64,000 nucleotides of DNA from Limosilactobacillus sp. WILCCON 0051 (lineage in GTDB: Bacteria; Bacillota; Bacilli; Lactobacillales; Lactobacillaceae), in assembly GCF_039955095.1 (NCBI RefSeq), contig NZ_CP154878.1, forward strand, positions 496,001 through 560,000, in the 5' to 3' direction. Under the pieces are notes generated by a model that saw only the letters and a program-made list of their open reading frames with translations, had not been told where the DNA came from and searched no databases. Numbering within the stretch: the stretch's first letter is position 1; every line of letters begins with the position of its first letter. A program made the position numbers and the translations under genes. Of this stretch, positions 16,072 to 28,456 are shown in pieces.

Positions 16072-17097
16072 TTGGAAACAAGAATTTTTAAGCTGAATGA
16101 AATTGATCAAGCAGCTCAAGCCATTAAAGATGGACAGTTAGTGGCTTTCCCAACTGAGACGGTCTACGGTTTGGGTGCCGATGCTACTAATGAAGCCGCG
16201 GTCAAAAACGTCTATCTTGCTAAAGGGCGGCCCAGCGACAACCCTTTGATCGTTCATGTCGCATCGATTGAAATGGTTGAACGGTACGCGGCTGAGATTC
16301 CGAACAGTGCGCGTCAGCTGATGAAGGCATTTTGGCCCGGCTCATTGACGATTATTTTAAAGATCAAGCCAGGCTCGCTTTCAAAAACGGTTACGGGTGG
16401 ACTGGCAACCGTGGCCTTTCGCTACCCTGACTGTCAGCCGACGCTGGACCTGATCTTAAAAGCCGGCGTTCCGATCGTTGGCCCATCTGCCAATACGTCA
16501 GGAAAGCCTAGTCCGACAACGGCTCAGCACGTCTTTCATGATTTGAATGGCAAGATTTTCGGGATTCTTGATAATGGTCCGACACGGGTAGGAGTTGAGT
16601 CAACGGTACTGGATCTGTCGACGCCACAGCCCGCCATTCTGCGTCCGGGTGCCGTTACCAAAGCTCAGATTGAATCTGTGATCGGTTCAATCGACTTGGA
16701 TCAGCACCATGTTGGGACCAATGAAACGCCTAAAGCTCCAGGGATGAAGTATCGCCATTATGCACCAGGCGTTCCAGTAGCCATCGTTGATCCGCAGACG
16801 AATTGGCAAAGCGTTAACTCCTGGATTGCCAAGCAGCCATCTAAGGTTGGAGTGATGGCTGCAAAACAGATCCTGGATGCATTCAGCTGGCCGGATAATG
16901 CCGTCATCTACTCGCTTGGCGAAGACGTCAGTGATGCCAGTGCACATTTGTTTGCCGGATTGCGATTCTTTGACGATCAAAAAGACGTTGCCTCCATTCT
17001 GGTACAGGGTTTGGATGCAACCGGTCTGGGCGCAGCCTACATGAACCGTCTGAATAAATCGGCTGGCGGCAAGCATTTTGAGGCACCGGTCAAATAA
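16072..17097 (+). CDS. ywlC: L-threonylcarbamoyladenylate synthase (Sua5/YwlC)
   Basis: Makes threonylcarbamoyl-AMP from Thr, bicarbonate and ATP for the t6A37 modification of ANN-decoding tRNAs. The 341 residues comprise the YrdC domain (about 1-200; PTETVYGLGADA, KGRPSDNPL, SANTSG) plus the C-terminal Sua5 domain. The start is TTG with GGAAGGA nine bases upstream; no in-frame ATG fits. It sits 21 bases after prmC, in the usual Firmicutes order. Confidence 0.94.
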   Translation: METRIFKLNEIDQAAQAIKDGQLVAFPTETVYGLGADATNEAAVKNVYLAKGRPSDNPLIVHVASIEMVERYAAEIPNSARQLMKAFWPGSLTIILKIKPGSLSKTVTGGLATVAFRYPDCQPTLDLILKAGVPIVGPSANTSGKPSPTTAQHVFHDLNGKIFGILDNGPTRVGVESTVLDLSTPQPAILRPGAVTKAQIESVIGSIDLDQHHVGTNETPKAPGMKYRHYAPGVPVAIVDPQTNWQSVNSWIAKQPSKVGVMAAKQILDAFSWPDNAVIYSLGEDVSDASAHLFAGLRFFDDQKDVASILVQGLDATGLGAAYMNRLNKSAGGKHFEAPVK

Positions 17098-17181
17098 TTG
17101 ATAAAATTTGCTTTTTGCCTAAGCAACCAGGTCCGTTTTTGGTACAATAGTTGAGAAACATTTAAGGAGAGTTATATATTC

Positions 17182-17817
17182 ATGGGCAAGTTTGAAGTTA
17201 TTGAACATCCACTGGTTCAACACAAATTAACGATGATTCGCGACAAAAACGTTGGGACTAAGTTTTTCCGCGAAACGGTCAAGGAAATTTCAACGCTGAT
17301 TGCTTACGAGGTTTCCAAGAACATGCCGCTTAAAGAAGTTGAAATCAAAACGCCAATCTGCAAAACGACGCAAAAGGAACTGGCCGGCAAGAAGGTTGCT
17401 ATTGTGCCAATCTTGCGGGCTGGTCTGGGCATGGTTGAAGGATTCACTGATTTGATTCCGGCAGCCAAGATCGGCTTTATCGGCATGTACCGTGATGAAG
17501 AAACGCTTAAGCCACATGAATATTTCGTCAAGCTGCCAAGCGATGTTTCGGAACGTCAATTATTCGTTGTCGACCCAATGCTGGCAACGGGTGGTTCGGC
17601 AGTTGATGCAATTGGCGCCTTAAAGAAGCGGGGCTGTGAAGAAAAGAACATCAAGTTTGCTTGCCTGGTTGCTGCTCCAGAAGGCGTTAAGGCAATCCAA
17701 GCCGCTTATCCGGATGTTGACATCTACACGGCAGCTTTGGATGAACGCTTAAACGAGCAAGGCTACATCGTCCCAGGATTAGGCGATGCCGGTGACCGTC
17801 TTTTTGGTACTAAGTAG
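17182..17817 (+). CDS. upp: Uracil phosphoribosyltransferase
   Basis: Converts uracil and PRPP to UMP. 211 residues; the PRPP-binding loop is [15 protein letters not shown] and the uracil site [13 protein letters not shown] at the C-terminus is intact. AAGGAG precedes the ATG; a -10 TACAAT lies at 17143-17148, so it can be transcribed on its own. In many Firmicutes glyA lies between ywlC and upp; it is absent here. Confidence 0.97.
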   Translation: MGKFEVIEHPLVQHKLTMIRDKNVGTKFFRETVKEISTLIAYEVSKNMPLKEVEIKTPICKTTQKELAGKKVAIVPILRAGLGMVEGFTDLIPAAKIGFIGMYRDEETLKPHEYFVKLPSDVSERQLFVVDPMLATGGSAVDAIGALKKRGCEEKNIKFACLVAAPEGVKAIQAAYPDVDIYTAALDERLNEQGYIVPGLGDAGDRLFGTK

Positions 17818-17834
17818 TCTGCTCTGACATTAAA

Positions 17835-17873
17835 GGTTCAGTCTGTGATCTGCTCACGGGCTGGGCTTTTTTA
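17835..17873 (+). terminator. Terminator after upp
   Basis: A 13-base stem with several G-U pairs (GGTTCAGTCTGTG with CACGGGCTGGGCT) followed by a T-run. Confidence 0.7.
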
Positions 17874-17993
17874 TTTTGCCGGATAAAAGTCTTAACATTT
17901 TTTAACAACTGACGGTAAACGAAGCCAAACTTGTCAAAAATAGTAAAATGGTAGCTGATTGTTAAAATTAAATCCAATAAAGGATCTGAGAGA

Positions 17994-19109
17994 ATGCAGA
18001 AATTAAAAGGTTCGGCCGGTTTTGCAAGGCAGTTTTTGATCTTGCTGGTTATCGGGCTGGGTGCGCTGCTGTTTACCTTTCATAATGAGGCTTTTTATCA
18101 GCGACCATTGGCAAAAGTTGAACAGGTGCATAACGAAAAAGCCGTTAAACAGACTGATGAGTTTAAAAACGTTGACTGGCAGACCAAACAGCACCTAAGA
18201 ATTAAAATGCTGAATGGCAAATATCGCGGTCAAGTGCTCACGGTTACCAATACCTATTCTTATTCCGGTGCAATGGATCAGAGGTATCGAGTCGGCAACG
18301 AGGTTTTTTTGACGCGCGTTCATGAAAAAAATGGTAAGCTGCATGCTACCATTGCCGGCTATAAGCGCGATACCGTCATTGTTTTTTTAGTCTGGCTGGT
18401 AATTTTGCTGCTGTTGTTGATGATGAGAAGACAAGGCAGTTTAGCTCTGCTTAGTGTAATCGTCAATACGATTTTGTTTGTGCTGGCTATTGAGCTGGAC
18501 CTAAAAATGCAGGCCGCGCACGTGCTGCTGATTTTTGGCGTGCTGGCACTGATTTTTACGATTGTCAGTCTGGTCATGATTTTAGGTTTTACCAGGCGGA
18601 TGCTGGCTACCTTGGGGGCAACGGTTTTTGGTACGATTGCCGCAATGCTGATCAGTCTGCTGGTTTTTAATCTGACACAGGAACGCGGAATTTATTATGA
18701 GTCGATGCAGTATGTCACTCAGGTTCCGCGACCGCTCTTTTTGGCCGAGACGCTGCTGGGATCGCTTGGTGCTGTAATGGATGAGTCAAGTGATATCGTG
18801 GCAACGATTTTTGAGCTCAAACAGCTTGATCCAGCTACAACTAAGCGTCAGCTGTTTTTAGCTGGTCGCAGCGTCGGTCAATCCATTATGGGACCGCTGG
18901 TTAACGTCTTGTTTCTGATTTTTATGGCCGATACCTTTACCTCATCTTTGCTGTATCTGAAAAATGGCAATTCCTGGGGCTACACGTTTTCGATGAATAT
19001 GTGTCTGGGTACCGTTCAAAGCTTGATCAGTGGAATCGGCATCGTTTTGGCGATTCCGATTGCCAGTGCATTAGCAGCGCTTTTATTAGGAAAGAAGGCA
19101 AAAGCATGA
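17994..19109 (+). CDS. YibE/F family membrane protein (first of pair)
   Basis: 371 residues with an N-terminal signal/anchor helix (about 12-30), an extracytoplasmic beta-rich domain (about 40-120), then seven or so transmembrane helices. The family motifs LGSLGAVMDESSDIVATI and QSIMGPLVNVLFLIF are present. YibE/F proteins are widespread in Firmicutes as pairs of unknown function. Its stop overlaps the ATG of the partner gene (ATGA). GGATCTGAGAG lies before the ATG. Confidence 0.85.
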   Translation: MQKLKGSAGFARQFLILLVIGLGALLFTFHNEAFYQRPLAKVEQVHNEKAVKQTDEFKNVDWQTKQHLRIKMLNGKYRGQVLTVTNTYSYSGAMDQRYRVGNEVFLTRVHEKNGKLHATIAGYKRDTVIVFLVWLVILLLLLMMRRQGSLALLSVIVNTILFVLAIELDLKMQAAHVLLIFGVLALIFTIVSLVMILGFTRRMLATLGATVFGTIAAMLISLLVFNLTQERGIYYESMQYVTQVPRPLFLAETLLGSLGAVMDESSDIVATIFELKQLDPATTKRQLFLAGRSVGQSIMGPLVNVLFLIFMADTFTSSLLYLKNGNSWGYTFSMNMCLGTVQSLISGIGIVLAIPIASALAALLLGKKAKA

Positions 19110-19879
19110 GTACGATTACGGCATTGGGACTGGTCTTGATGATTCTGATGATTTTAGTTGGCGGCAAGCAGGGATGGACATCATTTTTAAGCCTGCTGCT
19201 AAACTTTGGCTTTTTATATTTTGCGATCGTACTGATTGCCTTCCACGTTCCGCCATTGTTCGTAACGCTGACGACTGGAACCATTATCTTGGCAGTAACG
19301 ATTTTTATGGGGGAGGATGATCTAAAAACAACGGTGACGGCTTTTTACGCGTCGCTGATCGTAATGGGAATTCTCCTGCTGCTGATTATTGGTGTTGAGC
19401 ACTGGGCAATGGTACAGGGCTTTGGTCCCGAAGACAGTGAGGATCTGGAAGGAATGTCGATTCTGATTGGCATCAGCTATCTAAAAGTTGCCGTTACAAC
19501 GACGATTCTAAGTACGCTGGGAGCGATTGCTGAAGCAGCGATGGCTGTAGCTGCGGGACTGACTGAGGTATTGAACGCGCATCCTGATATCTCGACTGCG
19601 CAGATTATGAAAAGCGGCATGGCAATTGGTGGACAGATTATCGGAACGACTTTTAATACTTTGTTCTTTGGCTTTTTTGGCGGTTTTTTAACGCTTTTCA
19701 TCTGGTTTGCTGGATTACATTACTCATTTGGAACGATTATGAACAATAAGATTTTTGTTGCCGAGATGATAATGGTATTGACTTCTTTCATTGGAGTTTT
19801 GCTAACGGTTCCGATTACGGCTTGGATAATGGGGATACGCAAGAAGACGATAGTTGACAGCTTTTCTGAAAACAAGTAA
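19106..19879 (+). CDS. YibE/F family membrane protein (second of pair)
   Basis: 257 residues, all-membrane, with family-specific stretches STLGAIAEAAMAVAAGL and GQIIGTTFNTLFFGFFGG that mirror the first protein. The ATG at 19106 overlaps the stop of the upstream gene, so the two are translated together and probably form one complex. Its transport or other role is unknown. The ribosome site AAAGAAGG lies within the preceding gene. Confidence 0.85.
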   Translation: MSTITALGLVLMILMILVGGKQGWTSFLSLLLNFGFLYFAIVLIAFHVPPLFVTLTTGTIILAVTIFMGEDDLKTTVTAFYASLIVMGILLLLIIGVEHWAMVQGFGPEDSEDLEGMSILIGISYLKVAVTTTILSTLGAIAEAAMAVAAGLTEVLNAHPDISTAQIMKSGMAIGGQIIGTTFNTLFFGFFGGFLTLFIWFAGLHYSFGTIMNNKIFVAEMIMVLTSFIGVLLTVPITAWIMGIRKKTIVDSFSENK

Positions 19880-19887
19880 GCTATAGT

Positions 19888-20018
19888 CTAGTAACTTGAA
19901 TATCGGTCCTTTAATGAAATCCAGAGAGGTTTCCAAGGACGCGTTAAAATAATCATCCATCTTGTAGGTTGTTTTAAGGTAGTCTTTGGGCCGAGGCTCA
20001 AGGGCTATTATTTTTATC
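19888..20018 (+). promoter_or_regulatory. PyrR-type attenuator leader of the uracil permease
   Basis: AATCCAGAGAGGTT at 19918-19931 matches the PyrR binding-loop consensus (ARUCCNGNGAGGYU). It lies in a hairpin closed by GTCCTT/AAGGAC and GAAA/TTTC arms, the anti-antiterminator. A terminator follows (AGTCTTTG with CAAGGGCT then TATTATTTTT, ~19981-20018). PyrR with UMP would favour termination, so the permease is made when pyrimidines are scarce. Confidence 0.85.
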
Positions 20019-20037
20019 TGCATAGGAGTGTTTTTGA

Positions 20038-21315
20038 ATGGCACATCGTGATGGCGTCGTTTTAGACGTTGATGAAAGGCCAGAATTTGGTCAGTGGGTT
20101 GGACTGTCATTGCAGCATATGTTCTCAATGTTTGGTTCAACCGTGCTGGTGCCGATTCTGGTTGGATTGAATCCAGGAATCGCTTTGTTCAGTTCAGGGG
20201 TTGGAACCTTGATGTATCTGCTGATCACACGTCACAAGATTCCGGCTTATATGGGATCGAGCTTTAGTTTTATCGTCCCAATGATGGCATTGATGAAATC
20301 AACGGGCTACCCAGGAATTGCTCAAGGTACGATCGCGGTTGGCTGTGTGTACTTATTGGTATCGCTGATCGTTACGATGATTGGCTCGGACTGGATTGAT
20401 CGCGTGCTGCCGCCAATCGTGGTCGGCCCAATCGTGATGGTGATCGGACTTTCTTTGGCCAGCACGGCGGCTAAAGATGCTACGATGAACGGTACGCATT
20501 ATGACCTGCGCTATTTTGCCGTTGCCATGCTGACATTGCTGGTTACGATTGCCTTTAACATGTTTTGCAAAGGTTTTTTGGGTTTGATTCCGATTCTGCT
20601 GGGGATCGTTTGCGGCTATGTGATTGCCTGTCTGTTTGGCATTGTTGACCTGACGCCAGTAGCTGCGGCACATTGGTTCAGTCTGCCTGATTTTCAGGTT
20701 CCGTTCGTGACCTATCAGCCGCATTTTTATTGGGGCGCGATTTTAAGTATGGCGCCAATTGCGTTTGTTACCATGACTGAACACATGGGGCATATCATGG
20801 TCCTTAACGAGCTGACCGAACGCAACTACTTTAAGGATCCCGGGTTGAACCACACTTTGGCTGGTGATGGGACGGCTTCAATTATTGCCGGCTTCGTTGG
20901 TGGGCCGCCAGTGACATCTTATGGAGAAAACATTGGCGTCCTGGCAATTACCCGCGTTCATAGCGTCTACGTTCTGGCAGGGGCTGCCTTGTTTGCCGTT
21001 TTCTTCAGTTTTGTCGGCAAGCTGAGCGCATTGATTGAATCAATCCCAGGTCCCGTTATTGGTGGGATTTCCTTCCTATTATTTGGTGTGATTGCCTCTA
21101 GCGGTCTGCGGGTCATGATTGAAGACCAAATCGACTTTAACAAGAAGCGTAATTTGATGATCAGCTCGGTAATTCTGGTGATCGGGATCGGCAATGCCTA
21201 CTTAAAGTTAGGCCAATATCAGTTTTCGGGATTGGCGGTGGCAGCGGTCTTGGGGATTGTTTTAAATCTGATCCTGCCTGATGAGGCTGCCAGCGAACGT
21301 AAGAAAAACAACTAG
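20038..21315 (+). CDS. uraA: Uracil permease (NCS2 family)
   Basis: A 425-residue, 12-14 helix uracil-proton symporter. Family features: LSLQHMFSMFGSTVLVP near the start, the MTEHMGH motif holding the substrate-binding Glu, and GGPPVTSYGENIG. The PyrR-type leader directly upstream and the upp gene 2 kb before support uracil as substrate. The ATG follows AGGAG by eleven bases. It is also called pyrP in Gram-positives. Confidence 0.93.
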   Translation: MAHRDGVVLDVDERPEFGQWVGLSLQHMFSMFGSTVLVPILVGLNPGIALFSSGVGTLMYLLITRHKIPAYMGSSFSFIVPMMALMKSTGYPGIAQGTIAVGCVYLLVSLIVTMIGSDWIDRVLPPIVVGPIVMVIGLSLASTAAKDATMNGTHYDLRYFAVAMLTLLVTIAFNMFCKGFLGLIPILLGIVCGYVIACLFGIVDLTPVAAAHWFSLPDFQVPFVTYQPHFYWGAILSMAPIAFVTMTEHMGHIMVLNELTERNYFKDPGLNHTLAGDGTASIIAGFVGGPPVTSYGENIGVLAITRVHSVYVLAGAALFAVFFSFVGKLSALIESIPGPVIGGISFLLFGVIASSGLRVMIEDQIDFNKKRNLMISSVILVIGIGNAYLKLGQYQFSGLAVAAVLGIVLNLILPDEAASERKKNN

Positions 21316-21333
21316 ACCAATTAAAAAAGAAAC

Positions 21334-21371
21334 AAATGATGACGTTTTATCTCAAATGTCATCATTTTTTT
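21334..21371 (+). terminator. Terminator after uracil permease
   Basis: AAATGATGAC pairs with GTCATCATTT and runs into a T-tract. Confidence 0.85.
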
Positions 21372-21501
21372 ATTTATGTCAATGAATAGATATAAATTAT
21401 AAACAATTTATTAGGTTGGTTTATATATTATATTAACTCGAACTGCTTGCTGCGTAACGGATTGAACTGATGATGACGCTTTCTTTGGCTCTGATATTTT
21501 T

Positions 21502-21530
21502 TTGAAATTTTAATGAAATAATGCTATATT
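21502..21530 (+). promoter_or_regulatory. Promoter of the ATP synthase operon
   Basis: TTGAAA, 17-base spacer, TATATT with a TGC extension before the -10. About 90 bases of leader follow before atpB. The rest of the 312-base gap after the permease holds its terminator and an AT-rich stretch in which I see no other element. Confidence 0.75.
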
Positions 21531-21627
21531 AATGATCGTAACTTGGGACAGTTCGTGGTTGTTTCAACGAGATGGAATCCAATTTACAAACCAAATTATT
21601 GTTATAAAGAAAAGAGGTGGAATATAA

Positions 21628-22341
21628 ATGGGCGGTGAAGCTTATACTTTTAAGCTATTCGGCCTTACGTTCAATGCGACTAACGTAATTTCAGGCACCA
21701 TTATTTTTGTCTTGGTCTTCTTTGTTTTATTTGGTCTTTCACGGCATCTGCAAATGAAGCCTAAAGGCGGTCAAAACGTAATTGAGTGGTTGATTGAATT
21801 TACAAACGGTATCGTGCGGGAACAAATGCCTGCATCAGAAGTTGGCAACTACAGCTTCTTGGCCTTCGTACTGTTTGCCTTTATCTTCTTCTCAAACCAG
21901 CTGGGTCTGATTTTCCAAATCGGATGGAACGGAAACGAGATTGTGAGAAGTCCCACTGCCGATCCAGTCGTAACGCTGACTTTCTCGTTGAGCATGATCA
22001 TGCTGGCACACTTTGCCGGGATCAGCAAAAACGGTTTGAAGCACTACTTTGGCTCTTACCTCAAGCCATATGCTGTTATGCTGCCAATTAACTTGGTTGA
22101 GGAATTTGCCAACTTCTTGACGCTTGGTCTGCGGCTCTTTGGTAACATTTTTGCCGGGGAACTGCTGCTGAAGTTGCTTGGACAGATGGCCTTTTCACAC
22201 GGTGTTCCAACGATCCTGGTCAGTCTGCCACTTGAAATTGTTTGGCAAGGCTTCTCAGTCTTCATTGGGGCTATTCAGGCTTATGTCTTTGTAACATTAA
22301 CTACGGTTTATATTTCTCAGAAGGTTTCTGCTGAGGAATAA
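21628..22341 (+). CDS. atpB: ATP synthase F0 subunit a
   Basis: Forms the proton half-channels beside the c-ring. 237 residues, about five or six membrane helices. The essential Arg169 is in [13 protein letters not shown]. Preceded by AGAGGTGG. It opens the atpBEFHAGDC operon; no atpI precedes it. In lactic acid bacteria the enzyme mainly pumps protons out using ATP to hold cytoplasmic pH. Confidence 0.97.
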   Translation: MGGEAYTFKLFGLTFNATNVISGTIIFVLVFFVLFGLSRHLQMKPKGGQNVIEWLIEFTNGIVREQMPASEVGNYSFLAFVLFAFIFFSNQLGLIFQIGWNGNEIVRSPTADPVVTLTFSLSMIMLAHFAGISKNGLKHYFGSYLKPYAVMLPINLVEEFANFLTLGLRLFGNIFAGELLLKLLGQMAFSHGVPTILVSLPLEIVWQGFSVFIGAIQAYVFVTLTTVYISQKVSAEE

Positions 22342-22578
<237 letters not shown>

Positions 22579-22622
22579 TTCAAAATAACTAAAGCTATCA
22601 ATTTACAAGGAGGTGTCAATAG

Positions 22623-23127
22623 ATGTTGCAAGGTGTTCTGGCTCAATCCAATAGCTTATACGTCGGAGACATGCTGTTTTACATTGTTTCATTTATTATC
22701 CTGATGCTGTTGGTTAAGCATTATGCTTGGAAACCAGTTACGGATATGATGAACAAGCGGGCAACCAAGATTTCCGATGACATCGACAATGCAGAAAAGT
22801 CGCGTGCCGAAGCAGAAAAGCTGGCTGCACAGCGTCAAACTGAATTGCAGAACTCTCACCAAGAAGCCGCCAAGATTATCAGCACGGCCAAAAAGACTGG
22901 TGAAGCTCAACGGGACCAGATCGTTACGGATGCGCAAAAAGATGCGCAGGTCGTAAAAGAGCAAGCCCAAAAGGATGCTGAGCAGGCACGTCGTGATGCT
23001 CTGAAAGGGGCGCAAAACGATGTTGCCAACTTATCTATTGAGATTGCTTCCAAGCTCATCCACAAGGAATTAAACGCGGACGATCAAAAAGCACTGATCG
23101 ATTCGTACATCGAAGGGTTGGTAAAAC

Positions 23128-23138
<11 letters not shown>
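22623..23138 (+). CDS. atpF: ATP synthase F0 subunit b
   Basis: The peripheral stalk: one N-terminal membrane helix (about 15-35) then a long charged coiled coil rich in Ala, Lys, Glu and Gln to residue ~150. 171 residues. AAGGAGGTG precedes the ATG. It overlaps atpH by 11 bases. Confidence 0.97.
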
Positions 23139-25229
<2,091 letters not shown>

Positions 25230-25260
25230 GCATGACTAGTCGAAAGGACGGTGAGATTTA

Positions 25261-26184
25261 GTGCCAGCTTCACTTGCTACTGTTAAACGCAAGATTCAGT
25301 CAACCAAGAGCACGCGTCAGATTACCTCTGCCATGCAAATGGTTTCTACGGCTAAGCTTAACCAGATTCAGCACCATACTAAGGCTTATGAGGCCTATGC
25401 TGCTACGGTTCGTGAAGTCCTGTCCAGCATGGTCAAATCTCACAGTACGACGGATGCTGATAGTAAAGATCAGTTCACGTCGCTGTTTGACAAACGACCA
25501 GTACAGCAGACTGGCATCTTAGTTATCACATCTGACCGGGGATTGGTAGGAAGCTACAACAGCAACGTTATCAAAGAAACCCTGGAAACGATGAAAAAAC
25601 ACCATTTGAATAAAGACAACACGGTTTTCCTGACGATTGGACGAACCGGGACCGAGTTCTTTAAGAAACGCGGTATGAACGTTGTTTATGAGTACACTGG
25701 TGTTAGTGACGTGCCAACGTACAAAGAAGTCCGCGGGATCGTTAAGACCACGGTACAAATGTACAATGACGGAGTATTTGACGAACTTTTCCTGTCATAT
25801 AATCACTACGTCAATCGGATTACGTCACACGTTCGAGTTCAAAAGATGATGCCAGTGTCAGAAGATTCAATGACCGACGATCAGCCGGCCGTAAGTGAAG
25901 AATCAACTGACAAGACGCGGATTTCGCCTGAATTCGAATTCGAACCTTCCGCCAACGATATCGTTTCGGTAATCGTTTCTCAATACGCGGAAAGTTTGGT
26001 TTATGGAGCGATTTTGGATGCCAAGACGTCTGAACACTCCTCAAGTGCCAATGCAATGAGCTCTGCTTCCGACAATGCTGATGAGATCATTTCGGATTTG
26101 GAGCTTCAATACAACCGGGCACGGCAAGCTGCCATTACCACGGAAATTACTGAAATTACCGGTGGTATGACGGCCCAAGAATAA
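25261..26184 (+). CDS. atpG: ATP synthase F1 subunit gamma
   Basis: The central rotating shaft. 307 residues with N- and C-terminal coiled-coil helices (ATVKRKIQSTKSTRQITSAMQMVSTAKL; ELQYNRARQAAITTEITEITGG). It is about 20 residues longer than B. subtilis gamma owing to an acidic, Ser/Thr-rich insert near residues 195-220. The start is GTG after AAGGACGGTGA. Confidence 0.97.
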   Translation: MPASLATVKRKIQSTKSTRQITSAMQMVSTAKLNQIQHHTKAYEAYAATVREVLSSMVKSHSTTDADSKDQFTSLFDKRPVQQTGILVITSDRGLVGSYNSNVIKETLETMKKHHLNKDNTVFLTIGRTGTEFFKKRGMNVVYEYTGVSDVPTYKEVRGIVKTTVQMYNDGVFDELFLSYNHYVNRITSHVRVQKMMPVSEDSMTDDQPAVSEESTDKTRISPEFEFEPSANDIVSVIVSQYAESLVYGAILDAKTSEHSSSANAMSSASDNADEIISDLELQYNRARQAAITTEITEITGGMTAQE

Positions 26185-26196
26185 TCATTCTAGTAA

Positions 26197-27636
<1,440 letters not shown>

Positions 27637-27647
27637 GAGGGATGATC

Positions 27648-28070
27648 ATGGCTGATAGTACTTTTAAGGTCACCATTATCACTCCTGATGGCACCGTCTA
27701 TGAGAACAAAGACGCTACGATGCTGGTTATGGATACGCGTGGCGGTCAAATGGGGATCATGGCGAACCACGTGCCCCTGGTTGCAGCGCTGCAGATCAGT
27801 GCCTTGCGCGTCAAGCACAACTCCGCTAAAGACGATGTGATCGCCGTTAACGGTGGTTTCATGGAATTCAACGATAATACTGCGACAGTGGTTGCTGACA
27901 GTGCCGAACTGCCAACGACGATTGACGTAGCTCGGGCTGAAAAAGCCAAAGAACGCTCTGAAAAGTGGGTTGAAGAAGCTAAGCAAAAGCACAGTAAAAA
28001 TGAGCTTGCGCGTGCTGAAGTTCACCTGCGCCGAGCAATCAACCGACTCAACGTTTCTCAGATGCGTTGA
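27648..28070 (+). CDS. atpC: ATP synthase F1 subunit epsilon
   Basis: The regulatory and coupling subunit of the rotor. 140 residues: an N-terminal beta-sandwich (FKVTIITPDGTVYE..) and two C-terminal helices (ARAEKAKERSEKW..LARAEVHLRRAINRLNV). AGGAGG at 27635-27640 is one base from an ATG at 27642 but seven from the in-frame ATG at 27648, which is therefore taken as the start. It is the last gene of the operon, followed by a strong terminator. Confidence 0.96.
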   Translation: MADSTFKVTIITPDGTVYENKDATMLVMDTRGGQMGIMANHVPLVAALQISALRVKHNSAKDDVIAVNGGFMEFNDNTATVVADSAELPTTIDVARAEKAKERSEKWVEEAKQKHSKNELARAEVHLRRAINRLNVSQMR

Positions 28071-28083
28071 TTTGGTTAGTCAA

Positions 28084-28116
28084 AACGTCATGCCGATTAC
28101 AGGCATGGCGTTTTTT
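28084..28116 (+). terminator. Terminator of the ATP synthase operon
   Basis: AACGTCATGCC pairs with GGCATGGCGTT (one G-T) and leads into TTTT. Confidence 0.9.
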
Positions 28117-28203
28117 AATTTCTTATAAACATTGATCACCAGTTAGAAGGCTTAGCATAGAATATGTTAATATGATTAATGATTGCTTATTGGGGGGAGT
28201 TTA

Positions 28204-28434
28204 ATGGAACTGACAGGTCTGCAGGCTTTGATTACGATCGTGATACAATTGGGCTTTATTTGGATTGCCTTTTATGCACTACAGGGACTGCATATGGAAC
28301 GTTGGTTTCGTCGTCCGCCTAAAACGCTGCCATTGCTGACGGTACTTTTGGCAACCGCGCTCGGCTACTTGAATGCCAGCTTTTTATTGACGGTTCTAAA
28401 AGCAATTCGTAATCTGATTTATCTGGCACAATAA
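28204..28434 (+). CDS. ywzB: DUF1146 family small membrane protein (YwzB-like)
   Basis: 76 residues with two transmembrane helices (about 7-28 and 45-68) and a short basic loop (HMERWFRRPPKT). DUF1146/YwzB proteins lie between the atp operon and murA-mbl in many Bacilli, as here. Function is unknown. ATG 28204 is chosen because GGGGGGAG lies five bases upstream. Confidence 0.85.
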   Translation: MELTGLQALITIVIQLGFIWIAFYALQGLHMERWFRRPPKTLPLLTVLLATALGYLNASFLLTVLKAIRNLIYLAQ

Positions 28435-28456
28435 ATCAATGTTGGAGGAAAACCAA

